From IMG/VR virus record IMGVR_UViG_3300037222_000159, positions 1 through 22,913 of that record: a stretch of DNA of 22,913 nt. One strand, given 5' to 3'. The position numbers were made by a program, and so were the translations under genes. This document shows positions 1-6,793 of this stretch, piece by piece. Numbering within the stretch: position 1 is the stretch's first letter; each line of letters starts with the position of its first letter. The notes under the pieces were generated by a model that worked only from the letters and a program-made list of their open reading frames with translations, was not told the origin of the DNA and searched no databases. The stretch comes from a virus.

Positions 1-57
1 GCTCGCCTGATCCGTAAGATGAACAGGCTGGCCTTGAAAGAGATTGAGGCGCACTGA
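1..57 (+). CDS. C-terminal end of an unidentified protein (partial)
   Basis: The window opens inside a reading frame that ends with TGA at 55-57. Only 18 residues are visible (ARLIRKMN...EIEAH), a basic-amphipathic tail with no recognisable family. Its stop overlaps the next start by one base (TGATG), so the two are probably translationally coupled. The real start lies upstream of the window. Confidence 0.6.
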   Translation, partial: ARLIRKMNRLALKEIEAH

Positions 58-245
58 TGAAGCTCGGAGAAAAACTCGTAAGGCAGCTCATTGCAGAACT
101 TGATGAGAAGCTGAAGGCGGTTGAAGCTGGTCAAGCAGCCTGCAGACTCGGACCGCGAACCGTTAGAGCGCGGATGCGCTGGCTGCGGCAAGACTATGAC
201 AGACTTGTCGGCATTGCAAAGCGCTGGTGCTTCCAAGTCAAATAG
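57..245 (+). CDS. Small hypothetical protein, 62 aa
   Basis: A 62-residue charged, mostly helical protein with a basic C-terminal half (RTVRARMRWLRQDYDRL). The start is chosen because it overlaps the previous stop and a GAGG element lies about 8 bases upstream. No family is recognised. The Arg-rich helix could contact nucleic acid, but that is only a guess. Confidence 0.6.
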   Translation: MKLGEKLVRQLIAELDEKLKAVEAGQAACRLGPRTVRARMRWLRQDYDRLVGIAKRWCFQVK

Positions 246-248
246 CTC

Positions 249-277
249 TTGACAGGAGCAGCTCTGTGATATACTAT
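249..277 (+). promoter_or_regulatory. Sigma70-type promoter
   Basis: TTGACA (249-254), a 17-base spacer, then TACTAT (272-277). The predicted transcription start is about 284, which is exactly the ATG of the next gene. That mRNA would therefore begin leaderless or nearly so. The alternative -10 TATACT (270-275) gives only a 15-base spacer. Confidence 0.55.
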
Positions 278-283
278 TCAACT

Positions 284-598
284 ATGCCAATGCCAGCAGG
301 CACTGCACTGAAGTCTTGGACTGATGCGAAACTCCTCTACTTCCATTTCAACTCTGCAAACGGCGGTTTTGCCTCACTTCCAATGAGGCGTGTTGAGCAT
401 ATTTTTAAGCAGCCTTTCCGCGGCATTCCCGGCACCTACTATTCAGTCAGCGAAAAGAGAGACACATGGTGGCATGTTCCTGGCTTTCAGTGTGTCGCTT
501 GTGCCAAAGTCTTCTTCTCTCCGGACCGCGACGGACTCAAGCATGAATGCATGAAGAATGGAGGCATCATCAGTGAGTCTGCGTCGATGGGTGCTTAA
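284..598 (+). CDS. Zinc-binding hypothetical protein
   Basis: A 104-aa protein rich in aromatic residues with a likely metal site near the C-terminus: CVAC, then about 14 residues, then HEC. The frame opens earlier with GTG at 227, but a strong promoter lies between 249 and 277, so ATG 284 (MPMPAG) is preferred and would be leaderless. A further ATG at 290 is possible. The function is unknown. The next gene overlaps its 3' end by about 40 bases. Confidence 0.55.
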   Translation: MPMPAGTALKSWTDAKLLYFHFNSANGGFASLPMRRVEHIFKQPFRGIPGTYYSVSEKRDTWWHVPGFQCVACAKVFFSPDRDGLKHECMKNGGIISESASMGA

Positions 599-899
599 TC
601 ATCAGCAGTTGCTCCGCCGTATGCTGTCCTGGCCTGTCCTCTGGCAGGCAGCAAGCTATGCAATCATCAAGCACATTGAGCATGTCAACTCTTCAGACTG
701 CCTTGTGTGCGCGGCAAAAGAGAGAGCCAAGAAGTTCATGCACACTCCGGCCCTCAGTCTTGACCGGCTTGTGTACTGCCGCAAGTGCGGACAACCGCTC
801 AGTAAATGGATTTCGATTCCGCTGTGCAGCAATGAGCGGCCGCCAATACTGATTGCTGTGAAGAGCAGCCGGCCGATCGCAGTTCGCATAAACTGGTGA
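558..899 (+). CDS. Zinc-ribbon-like hypothetical protein
   Basis: A 113-aa protein with two cysteine pairs, DCLVC near residue 48 and YCRKCG near residue 73, and a further Cys in PLC. This is consistent with a small zinc ribbon. The start is uncertain: ATG 558 overlaps the preceding gene by 41 bases, and ATG 621 (MLSWPVLW) is an alternative that avoids part of the overlap. No family is recognised. Confidence 0.5.
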   Translation: MEASSVSLRRWVLNHQQLLRRMLSWPVLWQAASYAIIKHIEHVNSSDCLVCAAKERAKKFMHTPALSLDRLVYCRKCGQPLSKWISIPLCSNERPPILIAVKSSRPIAVRINW

Positions 900-914
900 C
901 ACGGAGGATTTTCA

Positions 915-1139
915 ATGTATCGTGGACAGATGTTCGCTGACGGACAGACGATTTCAATTGCAGACTTGCAGTGGCCAGCTGGCTGGGTGAAAGTGAAAGC
1001 GACTGTCACCAAAGATGCCGGTGATGACCGCTTCCATGTTGTGAAAGAAAACGGCGTCACTCTCTGGGGCGTCAATGCTGAAGAGATTCAGTGTCAGATA
1101 GACTCCTGTGATGCACTCTGCGGCAAACTGGTGAACTGA
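915..1139 (+). CDS. Small hypothetical protein, 74 aa
   Basis: The start ATG follows an excellent ribosome site (ACGGAGG, 8 bases upstream). The protein is predicted mostly beta, with alternating hydrophobic/polar stretches such as GWVKVKATV and VTLWGVNAEEI. Two to three Cys sit at the end (IQCQIDSCDALC). No family is recognised. Confidence 0.65.
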   Translation: MYRGQMFADGQTISIADLQWPAGWVKVKATVTKDAGDDRFHVVKENGVTLWGVNAEEIQCQIDSCDALCGKLVN

Positions 1140-1141
1140 CA

Positions 1142-1237
1142 ATGAGGAAAGCCGTTGTCATCTTCATCGGTTTCATTGTGCTCGCACTTGTGTTCCAGAC
1201 TATTGCCGCCATTCAGATAGCGGTGAGTCATGGGTGA
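1142..1237 (+). CDS. Tiny single-pass membrane protein, 31 aa
   Basis: The frame starts MRKAVVIFIGF and carries about 20 consecutive hydrophobic residues after a basic N-terminus, ending IAVSHG. This is a classic one-helix membrane miniprotein, N-terminus inside. It starts two bases after the previous stop and overlaps the next start, so it sits tightly in the operon. Function unknown; small membrane proteins of this type recur elsewhere in this window (10611, 15499). Confidence 0.5.
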   Translation: MRKAVVIFIGFIVLALVFQTIAAIQIAVSHG

Positions 1238-1535
1238 GGTCATTCCGTTCTACCGTCCAGTTCCGAAAGCTGTGCTGACGCTCGCAACTCCGGAGAACAA
1301 AGCAGCGTGGGAAGAGCAGTGCTCTGAAGAAGCACCTGAAGTTGCGGCTGCTGATGTTCTCAAGAAGTGCCTTGAGAATACGGAACTCGACCAAGTGCTT
1401 GTGCTGACTTGCACTAAAGACGGCACGTTCGGCTTTCAAACAAACTGTGAGGACCTTGCAGAGTCAGTGCTGTTTCTAGAGCTGGTGAAAGCACAGATGC
1501 TTTTTAGCCGCGAGGCTCCCGGAGGTATTGCATGA
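1230..1535 (+). CDS. Hypothetical protein, 101 aa
   Basis: An acidic, soluble protein (EEQCSEEAPEVAAADVLKKCLENTELD) with a central hydrophobic strand (QVLVLTC) and a helical C-terminus. Its stop overlaps the ATG of the ligase gene in an ATGA junction, pointing to coupled translation. No family is recognised. Confidence 0.6.
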   Translation: MGEVIPFYRPVPKAVLTLATPENKAAWEEQCSEEAPEVAAADVLKKCLENTELDQVLVLTCTKDGTFGFQTNCEDLAESVLFLELVKAQMLFSREAPGGIA

Positions 1536-2080
1536 CAGAGTTGATTTTTCCACCGATGCAGAAGATCGCACGCTATTCCCGTATCTGCACTATCACCGAG
1601 AAGATTGATGGCACGAATGCCAGCATCTTCATCAGTGAAGACTTGAGTGAATTCCGCACCGGCAGCAAAACACGCTGGATCACTCCGCAGCAAGACAACA
1701 ACGGATTTTCTCGTTGGGCACATGAGCACAAAGATGACCTCATGCAACTTGGTCCGGGGCAGCACTTCGGAGAGTGGTGGGGCTTGGGCATTCAGCGCAC
1801 ATACGGACAGACATGCAAGCGGTTCTCACTGTTCAACACTCGCCGCTGGAAAGATGTGCGGCTGAGCTGCTGCGATCTTGTGCCAGTGATTTACGAAGGG
1901 ATGTTCAAGCAGTCTGCGATAGAAGCAGCTCTTCAGGACTTGCAGCTTCAAGGCAGTTTTGCTGCTCCAGGATTTATGCAGCCGGAAGGTGTTGTCATCT
2001 ACCATCATGCTGCGAAGCAGTTCTTCAAGAAGACACTCATCGGTGATGAGAAGCCGAAAGGATCGAAAGAAGAAGCATGA
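1532..2080 (+). CDS. RNA ligase family protein (nucleotidyltransferase)
   Basis: A 182-aa covalent nucleotidyltransferase that would seal nucleic-acid ends using an enzyme-AMP intermediate. Visible motifs: motif I EKIDGTNA with nucleophile Lys24 (KxDGT), motif III FGEWWG (79-84), a IIIa-like RFSLFNTRRW (97-106), motif IV PEGVVIY (151-157) and motif V FFKKTL (164-169). This set fits the RNA_ligase/Rnl2-like group. There is no extra C-terminal domain, so the protein is a minimal catalytic core. A GGAGG site precedes the start and the gene is ATGA-coupled on both sides. DNA ligase activity cannot be excluded from sequence. Likely roles are repair of tRNA or other RNA cut by host defences. Confidence 0.85.
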   Translation: MTELIFPPMQKIARYSRICTITEKIDGTNASIFISEDLSEFRTGSKTRWITPQQDNNGFSRWAHEHKDDLMQLGPGQHFGEWWGLGIQRTYGQTCKRFSLFNTRRWKDVRLSCCDLVPVIYEGMFKQSAIEAALQDLQLQGSFAAPGFMQPEGVVIYHHAAKQFFKKTLIGDEKPKGSKEEA

Positions 2081-2634
2081 GAGACAATTTCAACGAAGAT
2101 GCTCTGCCAGTCGAACCGAACATGCATACAGTGCAGAAGAGCAGCGACCAGCTCGATTATGAGTCCGGCATTCCTTTGTGCGGCACAAGAAGCGGTCGCT
2201 TTGACTCTTCAAAGCCGAATCTGTCGAATCCGCCGCAGAGTGAGCGCCCGCTTTATTGCGCTGCTTCAGGTGCTTCACTCGGTAAAGCAATCAACGACCT
2301 TGCGCTGCTCTGCCGTCATCGCGCTGATGCTTGGTATTACGACCTGAAGACAGGTGAGCGGCTTGTGATGAATGACGGCGAGCGCATGATGCTGATGGTG
2401 TCAGAGATTGCAGAAGCCTTTGAGGGAAAGCGCAAAGACTTGATGGACAGTCATCTGACGCACCGCAAAGCTGTTGATGTTGAGCTGGCCGATCTTCTCA
2501 TCCGTGTGCTAGACTATGCTGGTGAGAACTGCCAAGACTTGGGCGGCGCGCTCATTGAAAAACTTGAATACAATCGCAATCGCGCAGACCACAAGAAAGA
2601 AGCGCGGCTCGGAGCAAACGGAAAGAGGTTCTGA
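2077..2634 (+). CDS. MazG-like nucleotide pyrophosphohydrolase
   Basis: 185 aa. The C-terminal half has the helical metal-binding pattern of all-alpha NTP pyrophosphatases: SEIAEAFEG with Glu110/Glu113/Glu116, and VELADLLIRVLDY with Glu136 and Asp139. The N-terminal ~65 residues are Ser/Pro rich and look disordered. Such phage enzymes hydrolyse NTPs or dNTPs and may adjust nucleotide or alarmone pools; the substrate cannot be read from sequence. ATGA overlap with the ligase gene upstream. Confidence 0.75.
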   Translation: MRDNFNEDALPVEPNMHTVQKSSDQLDYESGIPLCGTRSGRFDSSKPNLSNPPQSERPLYCAASGASLGKAINDLALLCRHRADAWYYDLKTGERLVMNDGERMMLMVSEIAEAFEGKRKDLMDSHLTHRKAVDVELADLLIRVLDYAGENCQDLGGALIEKLEYNRNRADHKKEARLGANGKRF

Positions 2635-2635
2635 C

Positions 2636-2890
2636 ATGAAGCTTTCACTCTACACAAAGCGAGTCAGTATTTACTGGCAGTTTCTCGACGCAGAGTTCAT
2701 GGACGGTGATGGTGCGCGCACTATCGGCCTTCACTTGAAGTTTTGGAAGTTCGAGCGTGGCTGGTTTCTGCGCTTCTGCGGCGACTTGCATTGGGCAAAA
2801 GTCCGCTATGACTACATCTGGAACGGCCGGCGGTCAAGCTGGACAGTTCAGAGTCCTGTGCATTACGAGAAATACAATCACGGCAACTAG
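2636..2890 (+). CDS. Hypothetical protein, 84 aa
   Basis: Starts at ATG 2636 (MKLSLYTKRV) one base after the previous stop, with GAAAGAGG just upstream; the longer open frame from 2516 overlaps the MazG-like gene and is not used. The protein is very aromatic (many Trp, Phe, Tyr), predicted beta-rich. Phage proteins of this general look exist, but no named family is assigned. Confidence 0.6.
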   Translation: MKLSLYTKRVSIYWQFLDAEFMDGDGARTIGLHLKFWKFERGWFLRFCGDLHWAKVRYDYIWNGRRSSWTVQSPVHYEKYNHGN

Positions 2891-2903
2891 CAAACTCAGA
2901 GAC

Positions 2904-3128
2904 ATGCTTGTGCAGAAGGCAGCGCACACTCTCGGAGAGACTGAGTGCGCTCTCGCTGCTCTTGTGCTGCTCCGCCGCCTGAATGTTGAAGGGAAGCTGT
3001 ACATCTCAAAAGAAATTCTCGATGATGTCCTGTTTGACTCGTGTTCACGACATATGCTATGTTCACGGTGTCGTGAACATGCTAGCTATTGTGAACATGA
3101 AAGCTCTTGGCGGTGCGGCTGTCTGTAA
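2904..3128 (+). CDS. Hypothetical protein, 74 aa
   Basis: Begins at ATG 2904 (MLVQKAAHTLGETECALAAL) with a helical N-terminal part and then LYISKEILDDVLFDS. The last ~30 residues are Cys/His rich (SRCREHASYCEHESSWRCGCL) but run across the palindromic promoter at 3034-3096, so this tail may simply reflect the DNA signal. No clear ribosome site. Function unknown. Confidence 0.45.
   Translation: MLVQKAAHTLGETECALAALVLLRRLNVEGKLYISKEILDDVLFDSCSRHMLCSRCREHASYCEHESSWRCGCL
3034..3063 (+). promoter_or_regulatory. Promoter of the exonuclease unit
   Basis: TTGACT (3034-3039), 18-base spacer ending TGC (extended -10), then TATGTT (3058-3063). Predicted transcription start about 3070. It lies inside the end of the preceding gene and is overlapped by the GTTCAC repeats described separately. 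Confidence 0.5.
3043..3096. promoter_or_regulatory. Palindromic operator candidate with four GTTCAC half-sites
   Basis: GTTCACG occurs at 3043-3049 and 3061-3067, and its complement CGTGAAC/GTGAAC at 3072-3078 and 3091-3096. The inner pair forms a perfect 7-bp palindrome with a 4-base centre; the outer pair extends symmetry to 54 bases. It overlaps the -10 and start region of the promoter, which is what a repressor operator would do. An RNA hairpin in the 5' leader is the alternative reading. Confidence 0.5.
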
Positions 3129-3168
3129 AAATCCTCCGAACTGCACTGGCAACTGTTACGAATATTGA
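3079..3168 (+). CDS. Short leader ORF, 29 aa, upstream of exonuclease
   Basis: Begins 9 bases after the predicted transcription start (MLAIVNMKALGG) and ends at TGA 3166-3168, one base before the exonuclease ATG. The C-terminus CKNPPNCTGNCYEY has three Cys. The exonuclease start has no ribosome site of its own, so this ORF probably delivers ribosomes by reinitiation. It might also be a real microprotein. The alternative start is ATG 3097. Confidence 0.45.
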   Translation: MLAIVNMKALGGAAVCKNPPNCTGNCYEY

Positions 3169-3169
3169 T

Positions 3170-3928
3170 ATGAACCAAACAACCTTCATCCTCGATGCCT
3201 CATCTTTCTGGTACCGTGCCTTCTACGCTTCAGAGCCGCGGCAGACTTACACGAAAGATGGTGTCCCGAACGGCGGAGTGAATCTCTTCCGCAAAATGGT
3301 GGCTGCTCTGAAGAAAGAGCACAACCCTGATTTCATCATTGCAGCATGTGACTGCCATGCACCGACTTTCCGCAATCAGCTCTATCCTGACTACAAAGCA
3401 AATCGCAGAGCACTGCCGCCAGTAGACTACACCGCCCAAGAGCCTGGCTTTCGTGAGGTGCTTGCGGAGTTCGGCATTCAGAGCTATGAGATGCTCGGCT
3501 TTGAGGCGGATGATGTCATCGGCACGCTCATTCAGCGTCTAGAAACTGATGTGGTGATTGCTGCCGGTGACAAAGACATGGCTCAGCTCGTCGAGTGGTC
3601 CGGCAGAGTGAAGATGCTGAACACGAACACTGGCAAGATTCTAGACACTGTTGGAGTCTTTGAGGAGTACGGAGTTTATCCGTCTCAGGTCATTGACTAT
3701 CTCGCGCTTGTCGGCGATGCATCTGACAATGTTCCTGGATGTGCTGGCATCGGTCCGAGCGGAGCATTGATGCTGCTCAAGATGTTCAGCAATGTTGAAG
3801 GGATTATCAGCCGCTGCGGAGAAATCTCTTCCAAGCGCTATCGTCATGCTATAATGTTTCATACGGCTGACATTCTGCTGAGCAAAAAGCTTGTAACGAT
3901 AGACTGTCACGTTCCTTTGACACTCTAG
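3170..3928 (+). CDS. 5'-3' exonuclease (PIN/FEN-like)
   Basis: 252 aa, the size of T4 RNase H/T5 D15-type or Pol I N-terminal exonucleases, which remove RNA primers and 5' flaps. Motifs: ILDASSFWYRA with Asp9, PTFRNQLYPDYKANR (the helical-arch region), FEADDVIGTL with Glu112/Asp114/Asp115, AAGDKDMAQL with Asp134/Asp136, and the H3TH DNA-binding segment LVGDASDNVPGCAGIGP with Asp183/Asp186. All expected metal ligands are seen. Open frame extends upstream to TTG 3107, but MNQTTFILDASS at 3170 matches the normal family N-terminus. One-base gap from the leader ORF suggests coupling. Confidence 0.92.
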   Translation: MNQTTFILDASSFWYRAFYASEPRQTYTKDGVPNGGVNLFRKMVAALKKEHNPDFIIAACDCHAPTFRNQLYPDYKANRRALPPVDYTAQEPGFREVLAEFGIQSYEMLGFEADDVIGTLIQRLETDVVIAAGDKDMAQLVEWSGRVKMLNTNTGKILDTVGVFEEYGVYPSQVIDYLALVGDASDNVPGCAGIGPSGALMLLKMFSNVEGIISRCGEISSKRYRHAIMFHTADILLSKKLVTIDCHVPLTL

Positions 3929-3936
3929 GGAGAAAC

Positions 3937-4725
3937 ATGAAAGTTGGAATTGTAGGATGCGGTGTAGTCGGCAGCTCAATGCTGAAGCTGTTCGAGAAAG
4001 TTCATGAAGTCCACTGCTACGACAAATACCAGACACAATTCAACTCTGAGAAAAACAAAGCGGCAATCAATGCCTGTGAGATCGTATTCATCGCAGTGAG
4101 CACACCAACTTCGGCTGACGGCCTTGCTTGCAACACTTCTGCTGTTGAGGCAAGCTGTGACTGGATCATTCCGCCAGCATGTATCCGCTCAACTGTGACC
4201 CCCGGCACGACTAGAAATCTGCAAAGCAAGAAGCGGCTGCTTGCTTTCTGCCCAGAACATCTCCGTGAGACAAAATGGGACGCTTTCCAGAATCAGTTCA
4301 TCATTGTCGGCGGTCCGCCGAGTGTGCGTGATTTAGTCATCCGTGCTTTTCAAGCAGCTCTCGGAGCAGGCACGAAGTATGTGCAGACTGATGACCCGAC
4401 AACTGCTGAGCTGTCGAAGTACATGCTGAACAATTTTCTCTCGGTCAAGGTCGCATTCTGCAATCAATACTACGACATCGCAGAGCGGTACGGTGTCAAC
4501 TACAATGAGCTGCGAGAGTTGTGGCTGCTTGATGAGCGCATCGGACGCACGCACACTGTCATCACTGAAGAGCGCGCATTCGGCGGCAAGTGCTTCCCGA
4601 AAGACATCCGCGCAATGATTGCGGTGCAGCCGGCCGCAACACTTCTGAGTGCAGCTTATGAATACAACAAGACGCTGGACAAAGAAGGCAATGACAAAGG
4701 CACCGCTGCGGACCACCGCATCTAG
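3937..4725 (+). CDS. UDP-glucose/GDP-mannose dehydrogenase-like protein, short form
   Basis: 262 aa. N-terminal Rossmann NAD site GCGVVG (7-12), STVTPGTT (85-92), PEHLRE (106-111), central helix ELSKYMLNNFLSVKVAF with Lys161 and Asn165, and GGKCFPKD with the catalytic Cys219. These are the catalytic landmarks of UGDH enzymes that oxidise UDP-glucose to UDP-glucuronate. Typical enzymes are 390-450 aa; the C-terminal UDP-binding domain is absent here, with a natural stop following. It may be a compact phage form or act on another substrate. Good SD (AGGGAG). Context with GalE and glycosyltransferases downstream suggests sugar-nucleotide supply. Confidence 0.8.
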   Translation: MKVGIVGCGVVGSSMLKLFEKVHEVHCYDKYQTQFNSEKNKAAINACEIVFIAVSTPTSADGLACNTSAVEASCDWIIPPACIRSTVTPGTTRNLQSKKRLLAFCPEHLRETKWDAFQNQFIIVGGPPSVRDLVIRAFQAALGAGTKYVQTDDPTTAELSKYMLNNFLSVKVAFCNQYYDIAERYGVNYNELRELWLLDERIGRTHTVITEERAFGGKCFPKDIRAMIAVQPAATLLSAAYEYNKTLDKEGNDKGTAADHRI

Positions 4726-4737
4726 AAAGAGGAACTG

Positions 4738-4884
4738 ATGGCTGGTTGTGGAAAACTGGCGAAGGGCACACATCCGAAAGATGATGCAGTGCCGTGCGGC
4801 ACGAAACTCTGGTTCGGACGAGACAAGAAGGCAATCATCGAAACAATTCACCTGTGCAAGCAGTGCAAAGAGGAGCAGAAGTAG
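4738..4884 (+). CDS. Small zinc-binding protein, 48 aa
   Basis: MAGCGKLAKG... with Cys4, Cys20 and a C-terminal LCKQCKEEQ pair: four cysteines spaced like a minimal zinc ribbon. AGAGGA precedes the ATG. It follows the dehydrogenase gene by 12 bases. Too short for family assignment. Confidence 0.5.
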   Translation: MAGCGKLAKGTHPKDDAVPCGTKLWFGRDKKAIIETIHLCKQCKEEQK

Positions 4885-4887
4885 CAC

Positions 4888-4917
4888 TTGCACTGCACAA
4901 CCTGATTCTGCTACAAT
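4888..4917 (+). promoter_or_regulatory. Sigma70 promoter with extended -10
   Basis: TTGCAC (4888-4893), 18-base spacer ending TGC, then TACAAT (4912-4917). The predicted start, about 4924, leaves a 29-base leader that carries the ribosome site ACGGAGG of the coiled-coil gene. It may also serve the sugar cassette downstream. Confidence 0.6.
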
Positions 4918-4952
4918 GATGTGGCACGGAACAAATCAAAACGGAGGCTGTA

Positions 4953-5399
4953 ATGGCAAATAAGGTACTGTTGGAACTTGAAGCTGTTGAGAAGATTGTG
5001 GTGGCTGATCTCCGGATCGCACTGCTAGTTGCTCAGAACAAAGTGACTGACATTGAGCGCACCGCTGAGTCTGAGTTCAAAGTTTTGCAGCAAAGGACTC
5101 AAGCACTGCATGCGGCTGCAACTGCTGAAGTGGAAGCTGCTGCTGTTGCTTTCCGCACCAAGCTGAAGTCTCTTGCTGTTGCTGCAAAGATCGACAGCGC
5201 AGACCTTCAGTTCGATGCTGAGAAGTATTTCTTTTACCTCAAGACTGAAGCGGCCACGAAAGTCGAAGATGCTGTGAAAGCAGTTGATGGCGTCATCAAT
5301 GCCGAAATCAAAGCAGTTGAAAGTGATGTCAAGGCTTCTTTCAACGCAGCGGAGCAGAAGGTCCTCGACGTTGCTGCCGAAATCAAGAAAGCGCTCTAG
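4953..5399 (+). CDS. Coiled-coil hypothetical protein, 148 aa
   Basis: Almost entirely helical: Ala/Glu/Lys/Val heptad-like repeats (LELEAVEKIVVADLRIALL, AVKAVDGVINAEIKAVESD), no Cys and no Trp. It has its own promoter and a strong SD (ACGGAGG), so it is probably well expressed. A structural, scaffold or DNA-binding coat role is possible but nothing specific is recognised. A hairpin (AGCACT/AGTGCT, about 5399-5428) follows without a U tract. Confidence 0.65.
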   Translation: MANKVLLELEAVEKIVVADLRIALLVAQNKVTDIERTAESEFKVLQQRTQALHAAATAEVEAAAVAFRTKLKSLAVAAKIDSADLQFDAEKYFFYLKTEAATKVEDAVKAVDGVINAEIKAVESDVKASFNAAEQKVLDVAAEIKKAL

Positions 5400-5477
5400 C
5401 ACTCAGCAGTCCTCTGCTTTGCAGTGCTCGGAGAGATTCGGGCACTGCATTCCAATTTCACACTTCGGAGAATCTTC

Positions 5478-5960
5478 GTGTCTGCTGCTCAATCATTTGA
5501 CTTTGTTCCGCCAACTGCTGCTACAGAAGTTGTCGGTGAAATAATCGACCGCGTGATCTACGTTCACTTCGAGAACAAAGAGGGGATCGACTCCTTTGCT
5601 TTTGAGATGGGACAGACTATCAATCACAGCACGCGTGATTTGTGGTACCCAGCATCTGATCGGAAGATGACTGTCAAGCTGCCGGATAATGCCTTTGAGA
5701 ACAAAAACCTAGAAGTGTCTTTGTGGGCGCAGTTCGACAAGAAGTGGTGGGAAGATGCTTGGCAGGGGATGCCTGAATTCATCTCTGAAGACCTTGCTCC
5801 GTGGCGCTCGATCAACGTTCACTTTGCAAAACAAGAAGACGTTGATGCGTTCGCTGTGCTTGTGGATCAGGGCATCACTGAGCTGACAAAGTGGATATGG
5901 TATCCTGAAGCGGAGATTCAGAAAGTCAATGACAAGCGGTGGGTGAGCACTCTCAAATGA
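5478..5960 (+). CDS. Two-repeat W-Y-P protein next to glycosyltransferases
   Basis: 160 aa, starting at GTG 5478 behind CGGAGA (the frame is open back to GTG 5424, but that lacks a ribosome site). Contains an internal duplication: IYVHFENKEGIDSFAFEMGQ...LWYP and INVHFAKQEDVDAFAVLVDQ...IWYP, each about 40 residues with a conserved F-x(n)-D-x-F core and terminal WYP. From memory, single-copy versions (VxF...eD...F..l.....tksiWyP) occur in phages beside the same glycosyltransferase family. Ends in ATGA overlap with the first glycosyltransferase, implying a shared function. Biochemical role unknown. Confidence 0.65.
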   Translation: MSAAQSFDFVPPTAATEVVGEIIDRVIYVHFENKEGIDSFAFEMGQTINHSTRDLWYPASDRKMTVKLPDNAFENKNLEVSLWAQFDKKWWEDAWQGMPEFISEDLAPWRSINVHFAKQEDVDAFAVLVDQGITELTKWIWYPEAEIQKVNDKRWVSTLK

Positions 5961-6793
5961 ATCCAGCTTTCCCAGTTTACGTCCCGACAAAAAGCCGCTT
6001 TGATTCACGGTTGACGATCCGCACACTTGAGGACCTCGGCATTCCGTACAAAGCAGTCGTTGAAGCGCAAGAGTTCGATGACTATGCGCGCGTCGGTGTG
6101 TTGCCTGAGAACATGCTTGTGCTGCCGCACAGAGGCAAAGGCCTTGTCGTAACTCGCAACTGGATTTGGGATCATGCACAAGCTTCCGGCACTCCATACT
6201 TCTGGACGTTTGATGACAACATCGACGGAATGTATCGGCTGAATAACAATCAGAAGATCAGGGTGAAAGACGGAGCAATTCTCAGAGCTGCCGAAGACTT
6301 CATGCAGCGGTATGAGAACGTCGCGATTTCTGGGTTTCATTACGAGTTCTTTGCTCTTCGCCGTGTTGAGCATCCGCCGTTCATGTGGAATCTCCGTGTC
6401 TACAGCAATATGCTGATCCGGACTGACATCCCTTACCGCAATGAAGGTTTCTACAATGATGACACTGACTTGTGCCTCCGTGTGATGAAGGACAAATGGT
6501 GCACAGTGCTCTTCTACGCTTTCCTCATCAAGAAGATGCCGACGATGATGTACTCCGGTGGTATGACGCCACATTACCTAGGAGAGGGTAGGCTGAAGAT
6601 GGCCGAAGAACTTGCTGCAAAGCATCCGGATGTCTGCCGCATCGTGCAGAAGTACGGGCGTGCTCAGCACGAAGTTGATTACAGTCGGTTTGAGAAAAAC
6701 TTTGCTGTGCTGAAGAAAGATGCTATCATTCCAGCTGGCATCAGTGAGTACGGCATGAAGATCGTGCAGTCACCGGAGTATGCAAAGAAATGA
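5957..6793 (+). CDS. TET-associated glycosyltransferase-like protein (copy 1)
   Basis: 278 aa. N-terminus NPAFPVYVPTKSRFDSRLT, then YKAVVEAQEFDDYA, VVTRNWIWDHA, the nucleotide-sugar/metal motif FWTFDDNIDG (DxD-like, Asp86/Asp87), VAISGFHYEF, YNDDTDLCLRVMKD (acidic cluster) and TPHYLGEGR. This pattern matches my memory of the TAGT family, which Aravind and co-workers predicted, and later work showed, to glycosylate modified cytosine in phage DNA. Start at ATG 5957 (ATGA overlap) rather than 5939. Downstream paralogue overlaps by ATGA. Substrate base and sugar cannot be read from sequence. Confidence 0.8.
   Translation: MNPAFPVYVPTKSRFDSRLTIRTLEDLGIPYKAVVEAQEFDDYARVGVLPENMLVLPHRGKGLVVTRNWIWDHAQASGTPYFWTFDDNIDGMYRLNNNQKIRVKDGAILRAAEDFMQRYENVAISGFHYEFFALRRVEHPPFMWNLRVYSNMLIRTDIPYRNEGFYNDDTDLCLRVMKDKWCTVLFYAFLIKKMPTMMYSGGMTPHYLGEGRLKMAEELAAKHPDVCRIVQKYGRAQHEVDYSRFEKNFAVLKKDAIIPAGISEYGMKIVQSPEYAKK

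Noticed and set aside
4333-4893. Minus-strand open frame (186 codons) opposite the dehydrogenase-like gene
   Set aside because: Covers a recognised enzyme and the next small gene; no initiation signals.
5424-5477. GTG 5424 as start of the W-Y-P repeat protein
   Set aside because: It lies in a hairpin region with no ribosome site, whereas GTG 5478 has CGGAGA at good distance.
6005-6574. Minus-strand open frame (189 codons) opposite the first glycosyltransferase
   Set aside because: Same pattern as the 6679-7698 shadow, produced by the paralogous sequence on the other strand.
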